Shown piece after piece: positions 24,048 to 36,240 of a stretch of DNA of 64,000 bases. This DNA is from Sipunculus nudus. Taxonomy: Eukaryota; Annelida; Sipuncula; Golfingiida; Sipunculidae. The position numbers and the translations under genes are program-made. Numbering within the stretch: the stretch's first letter is position 1; each line of letters starts with the position of its first letter. The stretch spans positions 57,669,676-57,733,675 of the forward strand of contig CM049316.1 of the NCBI GenBank assembly GCA_026874595.1, written 5' to 3'. Under the pieces are notes generated by a model, which was not told the DNA's origin, searched no databases, and saw only the letters and a list, made by a program, of their open reading frames with translations.

Positions 24048-26515
24048 CGACGGGCTCCCACGTGTGTGTGGTGTGTGTATGTGTGTGTCCCGTCTGCTGC
24101 TGATCCGGCCAACTGTCTCGGCCACGTCTTAGAACTCATGGTGTATGATAGTCATCATTACAATGTGATTTACGTCTGTGCACGCAGACAACAGTCAAGG
24201 AGTGGTACCGACAGCCAAGCCATATGTTTGATGCCATGGTGTTTGGTTGTAAAACGCTGTATGTTGCCGTTTATTTGTGATGTGCCGGTGACAGGAATAC
24301 CCGGTGAACAGCCTGTGTTTATAGCAGTGCCACTTGTGGGGTTGTGTTTCAACAAGAAGTGTGCTACGCCAATGTTTAATAGGTCTCTGGATTGTGGAAA
24401 GCTGCATTGTGAACTAGTTAAACAACGAGTCAGAAGGTGACCGTCATCTGCGGTATGTTTACCTAAGTGAAATGTGAGTAGTAAACTGTCGCGGAAGAGA
24501 CTATATATATAATATATTATAAGCTTTATTTATTTTACATGGAGCACTCTCCATGACTCGGGTGTTGGCGCTTGGTAGTCGGTAAGGGTGGAGGAAACCG
24601 GAGGACCCGGAGAAAACCACCGGCCTTGGACGGGCTACTACCCACTCCCATAGCAACGCCGGTAATCGAACCCGGGTCGACAGCGGAGAGAGCCGAGCGT
24701 TTTACCACTCAGCTGTAGAGGCCCCTATATATAATCATTGTGCTTATTGTATATATGTCAGACACATGAACCAGCTGGGAGGTATAATTTTGTATATGCT
24801 TTTGTTACACATCTCACTAATCTCTATTCTCACTAGTAGTCGTATGTACATGAACGTTGATGTATACGGGAAGCCTATTCATTCCTTTTACATTTAACAG
24901 CTGTCCTTGAATCCGTCCATTACTAGCCGAGATGGCCCTTGTCCAGTGACGTTTTGTAATTTTTTCTATTAATCGAGATTAAACCCATAATCTTACACAT
25001 AGTTGTGATCAGCTATTTCCACCCGGAACGTCACCTTGTGGTAAACAGTGGTTACCGGACCCATGACGAATTATGGATTATGTTAGGGTCAGGCATAATG
25101 GTCAGATATACGTATTGTGCATGTCCTCTTGTTATAACTCTTATTGAATAATAGGTCATAATACGATTCCACTACTAATTTCACATTGTATACAACAAAC
25201 AAATTATATATAACATTGAGAGCATTTTATCATAGCCATGTGCCGGCGTGCATAAGTCACAGGCTAGCAAAGAGAGGCCAAACACCCCGCCAGGAGAAGG
25301 TCCTGTGCCCGCGGGTTGCCGGGCCGGTATGCTCGCAGTCAGCAGGAGCGGTCCTCACATGGATCGTATCCGTTTTGCTGGCAACAGATACATAGCTAAG
25401 ATGAAATAGTCTTCATGTCATAATAGGTCAATGAGACGGGAACAAAGTGTAAGCGTGATAGGAGTAACTTGTTATGTGACGAGAAGACTGGCCCCAAGCT
25501 GTATGGGTGATGCGAGTCTGACGCCATTGCTTAGTTTGGTTTTGACAGTATAAGACCACTAAGCTGATTTTGAGACCTAGAATTAACTGGTATAGTCTCC
25601 TTTGGCTGACCCTCTGCGGGATTGAAAATGCTAACAAAGTCTTAACAGATTACACAACATATTTTGTGGAGAAAAAAAGATCGTTCCAGATCTCCTCTCG
25701 TGTGATCTCCTTGTACATCAAGATTTCTGGATTCGAACACCAAGATGAGCACACTGGAAAAAATTATAAACAGACCAATATAAAAAATAAATTTAAGTCT
25801 GATAACACTTTCTGGCAAAGGGCCAAGAATAAAAAAAAAACGAGAGCGGGTGTCTTGGTGTAGGAAATGTCTATGGCAATAAATATTCTAACAAAGTATG
25901 AAAAATACTTACCGGCGCCATCAAGAGAAACTGACAACAAAAACCAATGACCGGTGCCACGGGCTTTTTCAGAATTTCCTTGATAACACGTGGCCGGATT
26001 TTACAACCAAAACCAATATTATTAAAAACCACAAGAACTCCAAGTACAGAGGCGAACACTATGTTTAGCAGCTTATTAGGTTTTCGGATCACAGCAACGG
26101 AGTATTCAAAGTTGGATTCTCGTTCCTCGGAGGAAAAGAAGGCATTTCCGCTATGCTGAATGGGCATGCGTGAATACAGGTGTACCACGGTTCTGCCGAA
26201 CTGCTTTCCACGCACGGTAAAATTGAAGTTTGTATAACTGTTGGTATTGAAGCTTTTACGGCCGACTATTTCAACAATGTTTGCATCTTCAGTCCGGATG
26301 TTGAGCTCTCTTGTACCAATCTGCTCAACGCAGGATACATTCACAAGCACATCGGCAAGCGACCCTTCTCTAAGGGCCGTGATAGCTAACGGTTCATATC
26401 GATATGTACAGTTTGGCTGATTCGCCTGCACTGTATCCACGACGCTCGCTGGTTTCGCCGCTTCGATCAGACTTTCACATAAGAAAAGCAACAAAAACAG
26501 CGTAATATTTTCCAT
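20488..26515 (-). CDS. SLC10-family transporter, SLC10A3/A5-like (gene 1)
   Basis: Three coding exons on the minus strand: 26515-25913, 21642-21471 (172 nt) and 21098-20488, giving 461 aa. Introns use GT-AG (donor GTAAGT at 25912) with phases 0 and 1. I chose the ATG at 26515 over 26566 because it has a Kozak-like context (AAATATGG) and starts directly with a signal peptide (MENITLFLLLFLCESLIEAA), as in the neighbour gene. Residues ~21-145 form a probable extracellular beta-rich domain with N-glycosylation sites and two cysteines. The membrane core follows from ~148 with KKPVAPVIGFCCQFLLMAP. The family motif GSSPGGGGSN is at 224-233 and ETGFQN, matching the Na+-site region of bile-acid transporters, at 383-388. 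The C-terminus is short and charged. Bile acid/sodium symporters move organic anions with Na+ across the plasma membrane, but SLC10A3/A5-type substrates are unclear, so the substrate is not assigned. Intron 1 (4.27 kb) holds several transposons. Confidence 0.9.
21879..23424. mobile_element. TA-flanked non-autonomous DNA transposon in intron 1 of gene 1
   Basis: The left end is CCGTATTTCCTTGAATACACG and the right end is TGATCAAGGAAATACGG, so the terminal inverted repeat is CCGTATTTCCTTGA. Each end is flanked by TA (21877-21878 and 23425-23426). Subterminal regions contain repeated (C)CGGCGT(C/T)TA and AAGGCCGGC units, inverted between the ends (about 21910-21980 and 23310-23410). The interior carries a tandem duplication of about 190 bp (about 22310-22500 and 22500-22690: CCGGTAGCTCTT../CGGGTAGCTCTTGC..) and no transposase frame. 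Its length is 1546 bp. Confidence 0.75.
23703..23860. mobile_element. Small fold-back MITE in intron 1 of gene 1
   Basis: The ends are GGGCCTGTTGCAATAAC and, reverse-complemented, GGGTGTGTTGCAATAAGG, about 158 bp apart. Further inside, GACTTAAGCCCAG and CTGGGCTTAAGTC continue the inverted repeat. The centre has GTTACCATGGTGAC, itself a near palindrome. There is no coding capacity. Confidence 0.65.
24005..24047. repeat. (GA)n microsatellite
   Basis: A pure AG dinucleotide run in intron 1 of gene 1. It creates Arg/Glu and Ser/Leu frames on the two strands that are artefacts. A GT-rich tract follows at 24061-24090. Confidence 0.95.
24521..24725 (-). mobile_element. tRNA-derived SINE, copy A
   Basis: On the minus strand it starts GGGGCCTCTACAGCTGAGTGG. 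Box A-like AGCTGAGTGGTAAAACGCTC is at 24714-24695 and box B-like GGGTTCGATTACC at 24673-24661, as in a tRNA promoter. The body follows with GGCCGGTGGTTTTCTCCGGG and TCCTCCGGTTTCCTCCACCC, a core seen in related copies at 41900-42095 and 39715-40330. It ends in a small hairpin (GGAGAGTGCTCC) and an AT-rich tail (24500-24540). SINEs are transcribed by RNA polymerase III and moved by a partner LINE. This copy lies in intron 1 of gene 1, in the same orientation as the gene. Confidence 0.8.
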
Positions 26516-26566
26516 ATTTGATGATCCATAGACAAACAGGTTATTGCCTTCTACAATGCATGACAA

Positions 26567-29500
26567 TGCCGCCGAGTTGACAGTATGTTGATAAGTAATA
26601 CATATGAACGCATATATATTGGGTTATCTGACGTTATCATTCTGAATAGGAGCAAAGGGCAGGCAGCAGTATCACTTGACCACCAAGCTCTGTGTAGCTA
26701 ACACACAAAGGGGGTTGCACTTACATTTATATTCGTGGTTTATATAGCCGTGGTTAACTTAGGTAAATAACGCTGTTGTCCTGGTATACGGGCTGTCACA
26801 TTTAAATTACGTTACCCAGGGGGCCGCCTCTCTGAGAACTTAACAAGCCAGTTCCATAATTTCAGCCGTCGTTTGCCTCTTTAAGGATTGTTAACCAATA
26901 TTCGCTGTCTAGATCCCCCCCCCCTCCCGGATATAATTTCTTCTGTGAGGTTTGTTCAGTGGTCTTCATGGTTATGACCCCCTTTATTTCCCCAAATCCT
27001 GAATCCGCCCCTGAAGTGTGGGTGATACAATCCACTTCTTGTTTTCTAACAGGTCCGGGGAAGGGGGGGGGGGGGGGGGGATCAGTCGGTACATCGTATA
27101 CGGTAACCCGAATGGGCAGCCAGTCCTTTAATTTACCTATATATGGTCCAATATAATGTTTAAAAAGTTTGTCTTTTTGTGCAAGTTTTCAAATAGGTTT
27201 TTAAACTTGACTAACCCGATCGAAGGTCCTAAACTGGCCACGTCCGTTCATGAGTTTCTTGTATAAAGGATACGAGAAAATGCTTGAAAATGAGCAAATC
27301 TTCTTTGGCCATTGTATAAAGTTTTATTTTCCCTGGGAGACAGCTTAATTATAGTATTAATCGGAAGTAAATGGGTCTCGGGCCCAGGAGTTCCCGAGGA
27401 CACACGCAAGAACATTCTTGAGGATGAACATTCTTGAGTCTCATTTATATTAAAGTGTATAAGCTAATTTATACAGTATTAAACCGGGGAGCGCAGACCT
27501 GAAGAGTCCTATAGGGTCCAATAAATGCTTGAAAATGCGGGAATTCCAGAGAAGTGGGAAACGTTTGGTTATATCACCATGGTCAGGCGTGTCTTCGGTC
27601 TGATATTTAGAACGACGCACATACATGGAAGAAATTATACAAATAAATATTCATTTGCTTCCCTCCTACAAGGCCCGGACGGCCGTAGAAATCTTACAAG
27701 CCGTGCCGTAGGGCCGGTACTCTGTTCCGTATGTTATTTAATTTGAACATATTCTTTTTCTCTTTAGCATAAACTCAAACATGAATATCAAATGTTGTAG
27801 GTTAGTTGCTTTTGTTAATTTAAAGTATTTGTGAACGAAATTATTCTAAGTACCATATATTTATTGATTTGCGCTAAATCTCGATCCGTTTCAGTGCAGG
27901 GGTCCCTACGGCTTACCATCATTTGTTTATAAATCCCGTATTTCTATATGCATATTCCAATGTCGATTATCAACGTATCACAAACGCATGTAGCTCCTTT
28001 ATATTCTTAGATGCGGATGAAAATATAACTCTTCGGCGGAGCAAAAGATAGCTTGCAGTTAAGATAACCTAAACCGCAGCTAATGTCTATAGAAAATATA
28101 CCATTTGAATTTTCAGTTTAAAACCTGACTTATAAATTCATGCTATTTGAAAAAGGCATTTTTTTTAAAGACTTGACACTGTCGGAAACTGACGATCTCA
28201 AGCCGTGAACCGAACCATCCCACCGTATTTTATGCAACCACACGACTATATTTAAACGTGAGATTACTACCGCCCGATCGTTGAATTAGATAATGTGCCG
28301 TGCGATAACAACTGGTCTTGTTTACGTACGAGTCCTCAGCCTATATATCTGGGGGAGTTGTCTATGACTATGTATATGAGAAGGGCTCTGCGATATTATC
28401 GATGTATCGGTACATCACGATAGGGTAATTAACATATTGCGTATGGCGATATGGTTTTCAAATATTGTTATTTGTCGATATTTTTCAAACTTGACGGAAA
28501 CTGATCTAAAGTAGTAAATATAATGAAATGGGTTGCGTTTAGCATAAGATTGAAAGTGAAAGCCGGCAACGTGTCTATAGACAGGCGGATAAGGACCTGT
28601 AAGGAAATGATCATGGGTGCTTGATGACCATATTGTCATATACCTTCTAGGGAATTTGATTTTTGCCTTATTTCCTATGTGATATTTTGGTTCTGCATAT
28701 ATTTTCAGTGTATCATTACATTGAATATGATAATAACTTCAAAATATATTTAATGCACAATATGCACAATAACATATGCGAACCTAACATTAAAAGTTTA
28801 GGAAATTTTTTTGTACCATATAAATGTTCCTGTTGCTTTTGTCAGAACAGAAAGAAAGCTCTTTTGTCTGTATAAAATATTTACCCTTCTAAAGCTCCTC
28901 CGTGCTAAGCAGTCTATTAAGTCGATAATAACAATGGGAATTTTCGAGATGCCGGAATTTGCAAATACTGTAATTTGTCAATGGCAAGAGTAACTCTCCA
29001 CGAATAATTGTGAATTTTGATAGCCTGTATAACATAATGCAAAGTACCAATGCATGGTAGCTGGTATACTGAGAACAAGTATGCGTCTCCAAATTTACAG
29101 ACCATACGACAGACCACAGGTGGAATCCGAGACTTTAAACTGTATAAGCAGGTGTACTGATATTAAAACAGGTAATCCAAATGCCTTGAAGAAGTAAACA
29201 ACCTGATCAGGTATTTTCTTATGATAATAATAATGATAATAATAATAATCGACAAAGTAAAACTAATACGAATAAAGCATATATAGAAACATCCAGCTAT
29301 AAACAGTTACGAAACACTAGAAAATTACACATTAAACAATAACATTACTCAAAGAGTTAATTCTGAGCATTAAAATATTCAATGAAGATTTCAGTGTTAT
29401 GTTTACGAATAAACGCTCAACACTTTCGTGCATATACCATATAGACCACATTATCCCAACCTCCACACAGGGATAGAACCCTGCAAGCGATAATTCACCC

Positions 29501-30770
29501 GGCACTGTACGTCAGCTGCCTTGACTGACATTGACTGAATTTGCTGGGACAACCACTGTATACAACCATAGCGGACCACATAGACCCGGGCGTCACCAGG
29601 TCATCCCTGAATCGCACCAATTTACCAAACATTTGCTTAAACCGGGTGGCACATGGTATTGTTTGTATACATTTACACCGCCACGTCACAGATATCGCGC
29701 CGCAATTGAGTTCCCCTGGTTGTACGAAACTACATTCAACAAAGACAATAATATTCTTTATAACTGTTATATTTGGCATTAATGTTGTCAATGCATGCTG
29801 TCTATTTGCATCATTGACTTATTTATTGCAATTTACAATTCCGCAAAACGATTTCGCCGTACTAGCTTGTCGAGCGCACGGCCGTTTGCAGGAGGCTAAT
29901 CATTGATGTTCATAGATAGACCTTTTGTGTGAAGAATGACATTATTCTGGACCACAATTATTGCAATATTATGCACAATGATTGATCTTTCGAATACATC
30001 GTCACGTATTTGACAACCCAGATGCGGATTGACCGAGGTTTACTATTCAATCTATCCTTTATTTTTTCTCAGATTCCATCTAATTTAGTAAGATTCCATG
30101 TTGTTGATTCTGTTTTGTTTATATATGAGCTTCCTCTCACCAAATGTACATTGCGTAATCACTTTACAAAATACAATGGCACCTTCTTTGCCTTATAATG
30201 ATGCCATGGTTCAATGTCTGTTACTTAATGTTTTTTTTTGTTTGAGTTTAAAGGTTATGCTGTCAAGACACAGCGGACATGAACGGTTTAATTATATGTT
30301 TACAGCCAATACAACTAGAACTCCCATGTGTCATTAGCATATTTAAATGTGATATGGTGTCTACATTACACTTGTGCCACCTCTTACGCAGTGCAATCAC
30401 TATACGCATGTGGGAAATTTCAATACAAAACTTTACATTATTTTAATATAGACAAATCCTGGTGGGTGTGCCCCCCCCCCCAACCACCAACCTTTTTTAG
30501 ACCAATTTTAAACTAAGACAGGTAAACTGCTCGGAATAATGACACTATGACGCCCACTGACCACCCCTGCAAATTATCCTGGAACCGCGCCTGCGGAGAT
30601 GGAGCGTTCTTGCAGTATTGGTTGCACTCATGTCCGCTGCGGATTGACAACTTCATCCTTTAAAACATGTGTGTCTACCTGACATGTTGAAAATGACCCC
30701 TTCCCCAGTAACATAATAATGATCACGTGATTTAATCATGAAAGCAGGTGGCAAAACACAACAATCAGTA
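26567..30770. other. Upstream region of gene 1; no gene recognised
   Basis: It contains simple runs (poly-C near 26915-26930; poly-G 27064-27080), a copy of the ATCCGCCCCTGA motif (about 27002-27013), an (ATA/AAT)n tract at 29224-29248, and a CGATATTATCGATGTATCGG stretch at 28390-28410 typical of an old dispersed repeat. No frame shows a recognisable domain. The promoter and any 5' UTR exon of gene 1 should lie in the first part, but I see no clear signal. Confidence 0.35.
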
Positions 30771-30774
30771 GTGG

Positions 30775-31350
30775 TTCCCATAGTAGTTAAATCCTGACAT
30801 TTGAAAAAAGCTTAAGTCAAATACGGAGTACAGGATTTAGCTCTGTGCATTCATACCAAATAATACGTCTGTTTTTATACCAACTGGTGTTGTAGAAATC
30901 TTTCTGGTATAAGTTTATTATTAGATTAAAACAGTAAACTTCTAATTGGGCCTGAATGGTCCTCATTTAAGGCTCCGCGACGCTCAGGCAGGTGGCTTAC
31001 ATCCTGTCATGGGTACCCATCTCCGAAACTGTCTTCACGGCTAGGCAGTCACATTGTATTTCCCCATCACTACTTTTGATAACGCGCATCCTCTCTGAGT
31101 CCTTATTAACAACAAATGCTTCTTCAGATAATGCGCGTGAAAAGAATTCGAAATTCGCTGCTTGGCGCCCACATTTTATTTTATTTCCGGGTGACATTCT
31201 TCAGTTAAATTTTCACAGCAATTTTTTAAACGATGCTTTCGATAATACGCCCTAGAAAAAACTATGATCTCTGTTTGCTGGCCATGTCGTATATCCGACA
31301 GGGCTGAAATTCGATTACGGTCGTCCTTTTGTTGGTGTCGGACGGACGAA
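30775..31350. repeat. Segment related to 37200-37740
   Basis: Collinear blocks shared with 37200-37740 include TTAGCTCTGTGC(A/C)TTC, (A)TTAGATT(A/T)AAACAGTAA, the GGTCCTC..GCG/CGACGC region, ATAATGCGC, TTCC(G)GG..GACA and (AAA)TTTTCACAGCAATT followed by TTTTTAAACGATG / GTTTGAACAATTT. Both end in GGACGGACG or GACGGACGGAAGGACG. The two lie upstream of gene 1 and gene 2 respectively. Confidence 0.5.
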
Positions 31351-33050
31351 AAACAATCCTCTTTCTTACAGTCGCAAATGTTGAAAATCGCGAATCTTGC
31401 GATAAATTTCATGCCACCTATGAAACATTGATAGAAAAGGAATGATACGTTTTCAAGCACAGATGCATTAATTCTTATTAAATCATAGGCTGTATTCCGC
31501 AACCACTGTTGCTGCTTAGACTGGACTAGTTGATGCAATAATAAAGAACTAATTCCAGCCACTAACAGAGCCATCAAACTTGCCCTTGTTGTGTCGCAAC
31601 GTTAATCACAGGTTCTGCCACATCGAGAAAAATTATGTTAATAAATTGCGGCTATCTGGCCTACTGTTTCATCAACTGGTGAAATGATAGTCAGCGCCAA
31701 CCATCACCGCCTCGCTGAAAGGGGGACTTTTCCAGTGACGTCAGCAGTAATTGGTGGTCTTTCCCAGAAATTAACACAAAACCAACATGGTCCTTCTTCT
31801 GATTGGCTGTTAGGTTTGAGGCACATTCATCATGGTAACCTTAGCGTACCATTCACCATCTGGTCCCTAAAATAGTGCCATATAGTGACTAAAACAGATT
31901 GTTTGGGCAAAATATAATGGCTCAACACGGTGTTTGTGGCTACCTGTACATTTTCTTGTTTTAACTTATTAGAAATGGTTCACACGCCAAGGTATAAACC
32001 AAGGTTTGTTCATTGTAAGCTAATTATATGATTTATTTAAAATCTGTGTCCTCGCCCGCACATCATTATTCTATATAGAGTGTTTGTAAGCCTCACTGGG
32101 AGGCTTACTAAGTAAGCCAGCATCTTGGCAGTGGCTTAGCGCAGGAACCCAATACACGGGTTCACGCAAATGACAGAAGGAACTGGACTTATCTTAACAA
32201 AATCATATCTGTCTCTACAACTCACTTACATTTGGCCCATTGACAGTAATATTCGTCCAGCAGAGATATATCATAGGTAATGAAACATGTATAGACTGCC
32301 TGAATACATGATTTCATTGTGAATGTTACGAAGTGCGTTGATCTGTCGATTGCCAATCGGATCGCTGTTAGCGTTCTCATAGCAAAGATGTCATTCACAT
32401 AAAAAGCGACGTGACTTGCAAATGTGAGTAATTCCTTATATCCTCAAAGAGCCTTGTGTCGCCCTATGCGGACTTTACAGGGCTTAAGTGATATAAGCGG
32501 ACACTGATTTACGTCTATCGGTCCATGGAACCAGGTTTATTTTACGTATTTTAGTAACAAACGTAAATACTAAAGCCAAGGCAGGTTTAGAATAATGTGT
32601 GTACCATTGCATTCCTTATACCTAACTTGTAGAGTATTGGTCTATTTCATAAGTGAAATATGGTAGATACTGCATACAATCACCAATTTAAAATATGATA
32701 GATACTGCATACATTCACCAATTTAAAATTTAATTTAAAAATGGCGGCTATTTTGAAAAACGGCGGCGATATAGAAAATGGGTGAAGTTGAAGTGACTAG
32801 GGCCAATTATCTGAAATAGATATATGTATAGAATCACAATGAAGAATTTGTTGGTTTTTTTTAACAATTTGAATGGTTAGTTCAATATCCCGCTCTCTTA
32901 TCCCTTCAGACCGCATCTGTCTGCACGTCGAACCACTACATGCATGGCCCGATTTGAAATTTGTCGGATGAGACGTTGGTTCCGTACCACATCGGCGTAA
33001 AAGGAATCGTAATTTTACTCTCAAGTTTGCATCGATGTTGAAAATAATAG
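31351..33050. other. Intergenic DNA between gene 2 (3' side) and gene 1
   Basis: No gene supported. A ~38-bp tandem duplication (TAGATACTGCATACA(A/T)TCACC..) is at about 32664-32728, followed by AAATGGCGGC / AACGGCGGCG motifs (32739-32770). The 3' UTR of gene 2 should occupy the right end. Confidence 0.35.
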
Positions 33051-35395
33051 CTATCCTGACGTATGGTTTTCGTTCAGAGATTCTGCTTCGTGCTCCTTAG
33101 ATCGCCGATCTTTACGTCTCGTGTAGAAACGTTTACCTTCCCGAAAGAGGAACCAAATGAAAGGAAATGTAGAACCTAATAACATGTAACAGACCGGAAT
33201 TATCGACGCTATGTCCACTTCCGGTGCTGGAAGCGATATTCGCAGCATGAACATGGCGATCGACAGATTCTGAAATCCCGTTTCCAGCATTATTGCTACG
33301 ATTCTCGGGCAGTCTTGACGGAACACAAAAGCTGCGAAAGCACCGCATAGGTAACCGAGAATGGGCACAATTATACAAGCCACGACTGTTTTCCACGTGA
33401 TCCTTGGTAGGATATACCAAAACATCCACAAGGCCAATCCCATGAAAGTTGCTGCACATACCAAGACGATTGGTTTGAGATATTTCGTTAGTTTGGCTGC
33501 CAGGTGTTCCTTGAAATGGGCAAACACTACTCCAGCAACTACTGGAATCACTGCGAGTGTTAATGATATGAAAACGTTTTGCACGGGGATAATGAACCGT
33601 CCTCCGCCGACGCCGCCAAGCTTGCTGCCTAGCAACCACAACCAAAATGGGGTCATTCCTGAAAATAAACAAAATGATGATTACTGCTCAAACAAATGTA
33701 CGCTTTTGACAATTAAAAAATACGTTTTACATTTAATGTGCACCTGAAGGTCAACCAACAAGAATTAACTTCATTCATCTTTTACTAATAAACAGTAATG
33801 TTAACCCAATTAAAAAAATACTTTCAAAGACTTTGTTATTTTGTCCACAATTACCATATTTAAATCAGGTTGCCTCAGTAGGCGGGTATGATAGCAATGG
33901 TAGTGCAGTTGAAAATTCGATCTCTTTATAAATTACCACTTAGGAAAAAAAATAAATTATGAAATACCAAGGGCAGCAAGAATGCTGAAGAAGGTCATTG
34001 TGATACTCAGTTCAAGGTTAGCGTCCAACAAAATGGCGTATATGTTACTTCCGCCTCCACCTGGGCTACTACCGATAGCAAGCATTCCAATGCCGGTCAC
34101 GTGATCCATTCTCAGAAGGTGAGCAATTCCAAAGCTTAGCTGGAATGTGAATATTACAAAAATATATATGGCTTCGAGGATGCTTCTTTTAACAATGTCA
34201 CTTACAATATGTGTATAACTCAGAAACGACTTTATCTTGGCAGAAACGTCTTCTAATTTTTCCATAAGTTCCAGTAAGTGTTATATAAGCAACTGCTAAA
34301 TACGATGGTACCTTTCTGAAAGGTCACCTGTCTCATAAGACCACCTGCCTATTAGGACCATCCTTGGGTCAACCGAAAGCATTCGCATTGGTTATATCTA
34401 ATCTGTCTAATAAGACCACATGTGAATTAGGACCACATTCGGCCAGTCCCATAGGTGGTTTTATTACACAGGTTTCGTTGTGCATACCTTACAGGAGCAT
34501 GCCTAACAAGATCTACAAGTGTATATTATTTTATTTCCCCGATTATTCGGTCGACAAAAAGTGGGCGCAGTTATCCTGCGCCCTTCAAAATCCGCCCCTG
34601 ACATAAGCCGAGGGAAACATTTTACTTGATCCACTTCTCTGCAACGGTTCAAGGAAATCGGTCGAAATGTTTAGCGTATATGTGATCTAACTTATTATAA
34701 TGCAAGTAAACAAAAACAAAATAAGGAGTCATACCCTCCATACCGGAGACAATTAAAAAAGCTGCAAAAAAAGATAAACTTACGGGGGCCATTATCAGGA
34801 ACTGACAACAGAAGCCAATTATCGGTGCCACGGGTTTCTTTAGAATTCCTTTGATAACTGAAGGCCGGATTTTACAACCAGATGTAAAATATATCAAAAC
34901 GAGAATGACTCCGATTAGAGAAGTAAACAAAATGTTCATGGTCTTGTTGGGTTTCCGGACAACAGCTACATAATAAACAAACTTGGATTCTTGCTCCTCA
35001 GAGGCCAAAAAGTCAGATCCGTTTGGCTCATTGGTATTGGCTGAATATATCTGCACAGTAGTTCGACCGAACTGCTTTCCGCGTAAAGTAAAACTAAACA
35101 TGAAGAAACCACCTGTGGCATCGCTTATAAAACTTCGACGGCTGACTATTTCAACAATACCTGCACCTTCGACGGTAATATTAAACTTTCGCATACCCGG
35201 TGTCTCAGTGCAAGATATATTCACGTGAATATCGGCACGTGACCCTTCGCCAAGAGCCGTGAGAGAGGCTGGCTCACACACATACGTGCAGTTTGACTGA
35301 TTGTTTTTGGATGTTTCCGCAACGCTGGTTGTTTCTTCAAATCCTGTACTATCCTTGCACAGTAAAAGCAGCAACAACATCGCTATATATTCCAT
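33051..35395 (-). CDS. SLC10-family transporter, SLC10A3/A5-like (gene 2)
   Basis: Three coding exons on the minus strand: 35395-34784, 34139-33968 (172 nt) and 33658-33051, giving 463 aa. Phases 0 and 1 and exon sizes match gene 1, so the two are tandem duplicates. The start has a good context (GCCATGG) and opens with a signal peptide (MEYIAMLLLLLLCKDSTG). An extracellular domain of ~130 residues with NCT, NIS, NIT and NGS glycosylation sites ends at the first membrane helix (~155-175). Motifs: KKPVAPIIGFCCQFLIMAP at the exon 1 end, GSSPGGGGSN at 227-236, and ETGFQN at 387-392 followed by SLPAPEVDIAS. Introns are compact (644 and 309 bp), unlike gene 1. Expected role: plasma-membrane Na+-dependent organic-anion transporter or a relative; the substrate cannot be read from sequence. 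The exon 1 frame runs into intron 1, but the GTAAGT donor at 34783 and paralogue comparison fix the boundary. Confidence 0.9.
34305..34480. repeat. Decayed DNA-transposon end in intron 1 of gene 2
   Basis: GGTCACCTGTCTCATAAGACC, then GTCTAATAAGACCACATG, and GGTGGTTTTATTACACAGG read like the ends and internal repeats of a pogo/Tigger-type element ('AGACCACCTGTCTA'). The copy is short and non-coding. Confidence 0.45.
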
Positions 35396-35970
35396 GGCTG
35401 CTCCAAAGATATCTCAGGTTAGGTGATTATCTGTATTCTGTTGAGCTGTCCAATCTGTTAATCGAAAATATACATTTATGCATATGGTCTGATATAAGAG
35501 TCATGTCACTGAGGTACTCGAGGCCCATGCAGGAAGGCACAAGTGTATAACTCCATATACCATGTAAGTATAACAAAGATTTTATCATTTTATGAGGTAT
35601 TTCTTATTCTAGATGTTTTGTTTATAAAATCCGAGTGCATACGTTGTTCTTGCCTCATGTTAAACTTTAACTGCATAGTTATTCGGTGTTGCGAATTTTA
35701 ACGACCATTGACGACTGACCTGATTATTTTTTTTTCAATAGCATTTCTTCTAGAGAAATGTTTGTTTTGCAAGTATTACTGTTCACAAGCATTTGAAAAA
35801 AAATACGCATATCGTTTGATAAAAACCCTTTCTCATCACTGAGAGATGCAGGAAGACACAAGTGTATCATTCCGTCACTGTGCATGTATAACGAAGACTC
35901 TACTATTATGGTAATTTAATCTTTCTTATATGATTTGATATGAGGAAACTTCACCGCAAACATGGTCACG
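35396..35970. other. Upstream region of gene 2
   Basis: No gene seen. A repeated phrase (GATGCAGGAAGACACAAGTGTAT near 35844 and CATGCAGGAAGGCACAAGTGTATAAC near 35526) sits in two blocks about 320 bp apart. They suggest an old local duplication just upstream of the gene 2 start, where regulatory sequence would be expected. Confidence 0.35.
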
Positions 35971-36161
35971 TACGGTGGCCCGTTAGTGCCACAAGAAAGA
36001 CAATATTAAGTCATGCGCACGTACTACGGTGACCCGTTAGTGCCACAAGTAAAACTAATCATGTCGCGCGAACGACTTGATAACTCATGCGCGCGACCTA
36101 GTTTTCTCGTGCGCACGACTTAATATTTTTTTCTCATGCGGCACTATAGCGGGCCACCATA
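35971..36161. mobile_element. MITE with ~50-bp inverted repeats
   Basis: The left end is TACGGTGGCCCGTTAGTGCC and the right end, reverse-complemented, is TATGGTGGCCCGCTATAGTG. The inversion continues inward to ATATTAAGTC(A/G)TGCGCACG. A second, internal ACGGTGACCCGTTAGTGCCA lies at about 36029. Length is about 190 bp with no coding capacity. Confidence 0.7.
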
Positions 36162-36181
36162 GGTACGACTTTAACTATAAA

Positions 36182-36240
36182 TGCCTTACGATATAGGAAG
36201 TTGACCTATAGGTAAAGCGCTGTGTAAAGAGCGTAATGTG
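36182..36240. repeat. Short dispersed repeat, inverted relative to 63789-63853
   Basis: GCCTTACGATATAGG..CCTATAGGTAAAGCGCTGTG and AGAGCGTAA match the reverse complement of 63789-63853, where the same order is read as TTACGCTCTCTACACAGCGC and TTTACCTATAGG..CCTATATCGTAAGGC. Confidence 0.65.

Noticed and set aside
23931-24440. 169-codon plus-strand frame with an Arg/Glu run
   Set aside because: It runs through a (GA)n microsatellite and GT-rich tract inside an intron; no domain or conserved part outside the repeat.
26515-26566. Upstream ATG as start of SLC10-like gene 1
   Set aside because: It adds 17 residues ahead of the signal peptide that gene 2 lacks, and the ATG at 26515 has a good context.
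29495-29906. Overlapping frames of 98-121 codons on both strands
   Set aside because: No domain and no sign of selection that can be seen; typical of chance frames in GC-balanced non-coding DNA.
31176-31577. 133-codon minus-strand frame with a hydrophobic start
   Set aside because: Overlaps a repeat block shared with 37200-37740 where the frame is not kept; no recognised family.
33133-33672. 179-codon minus-strand frame
   Set aside because: Shadow of exon 3 of SLC10-like gene 2 in another frame; the gene 2 frame has the family motifs.
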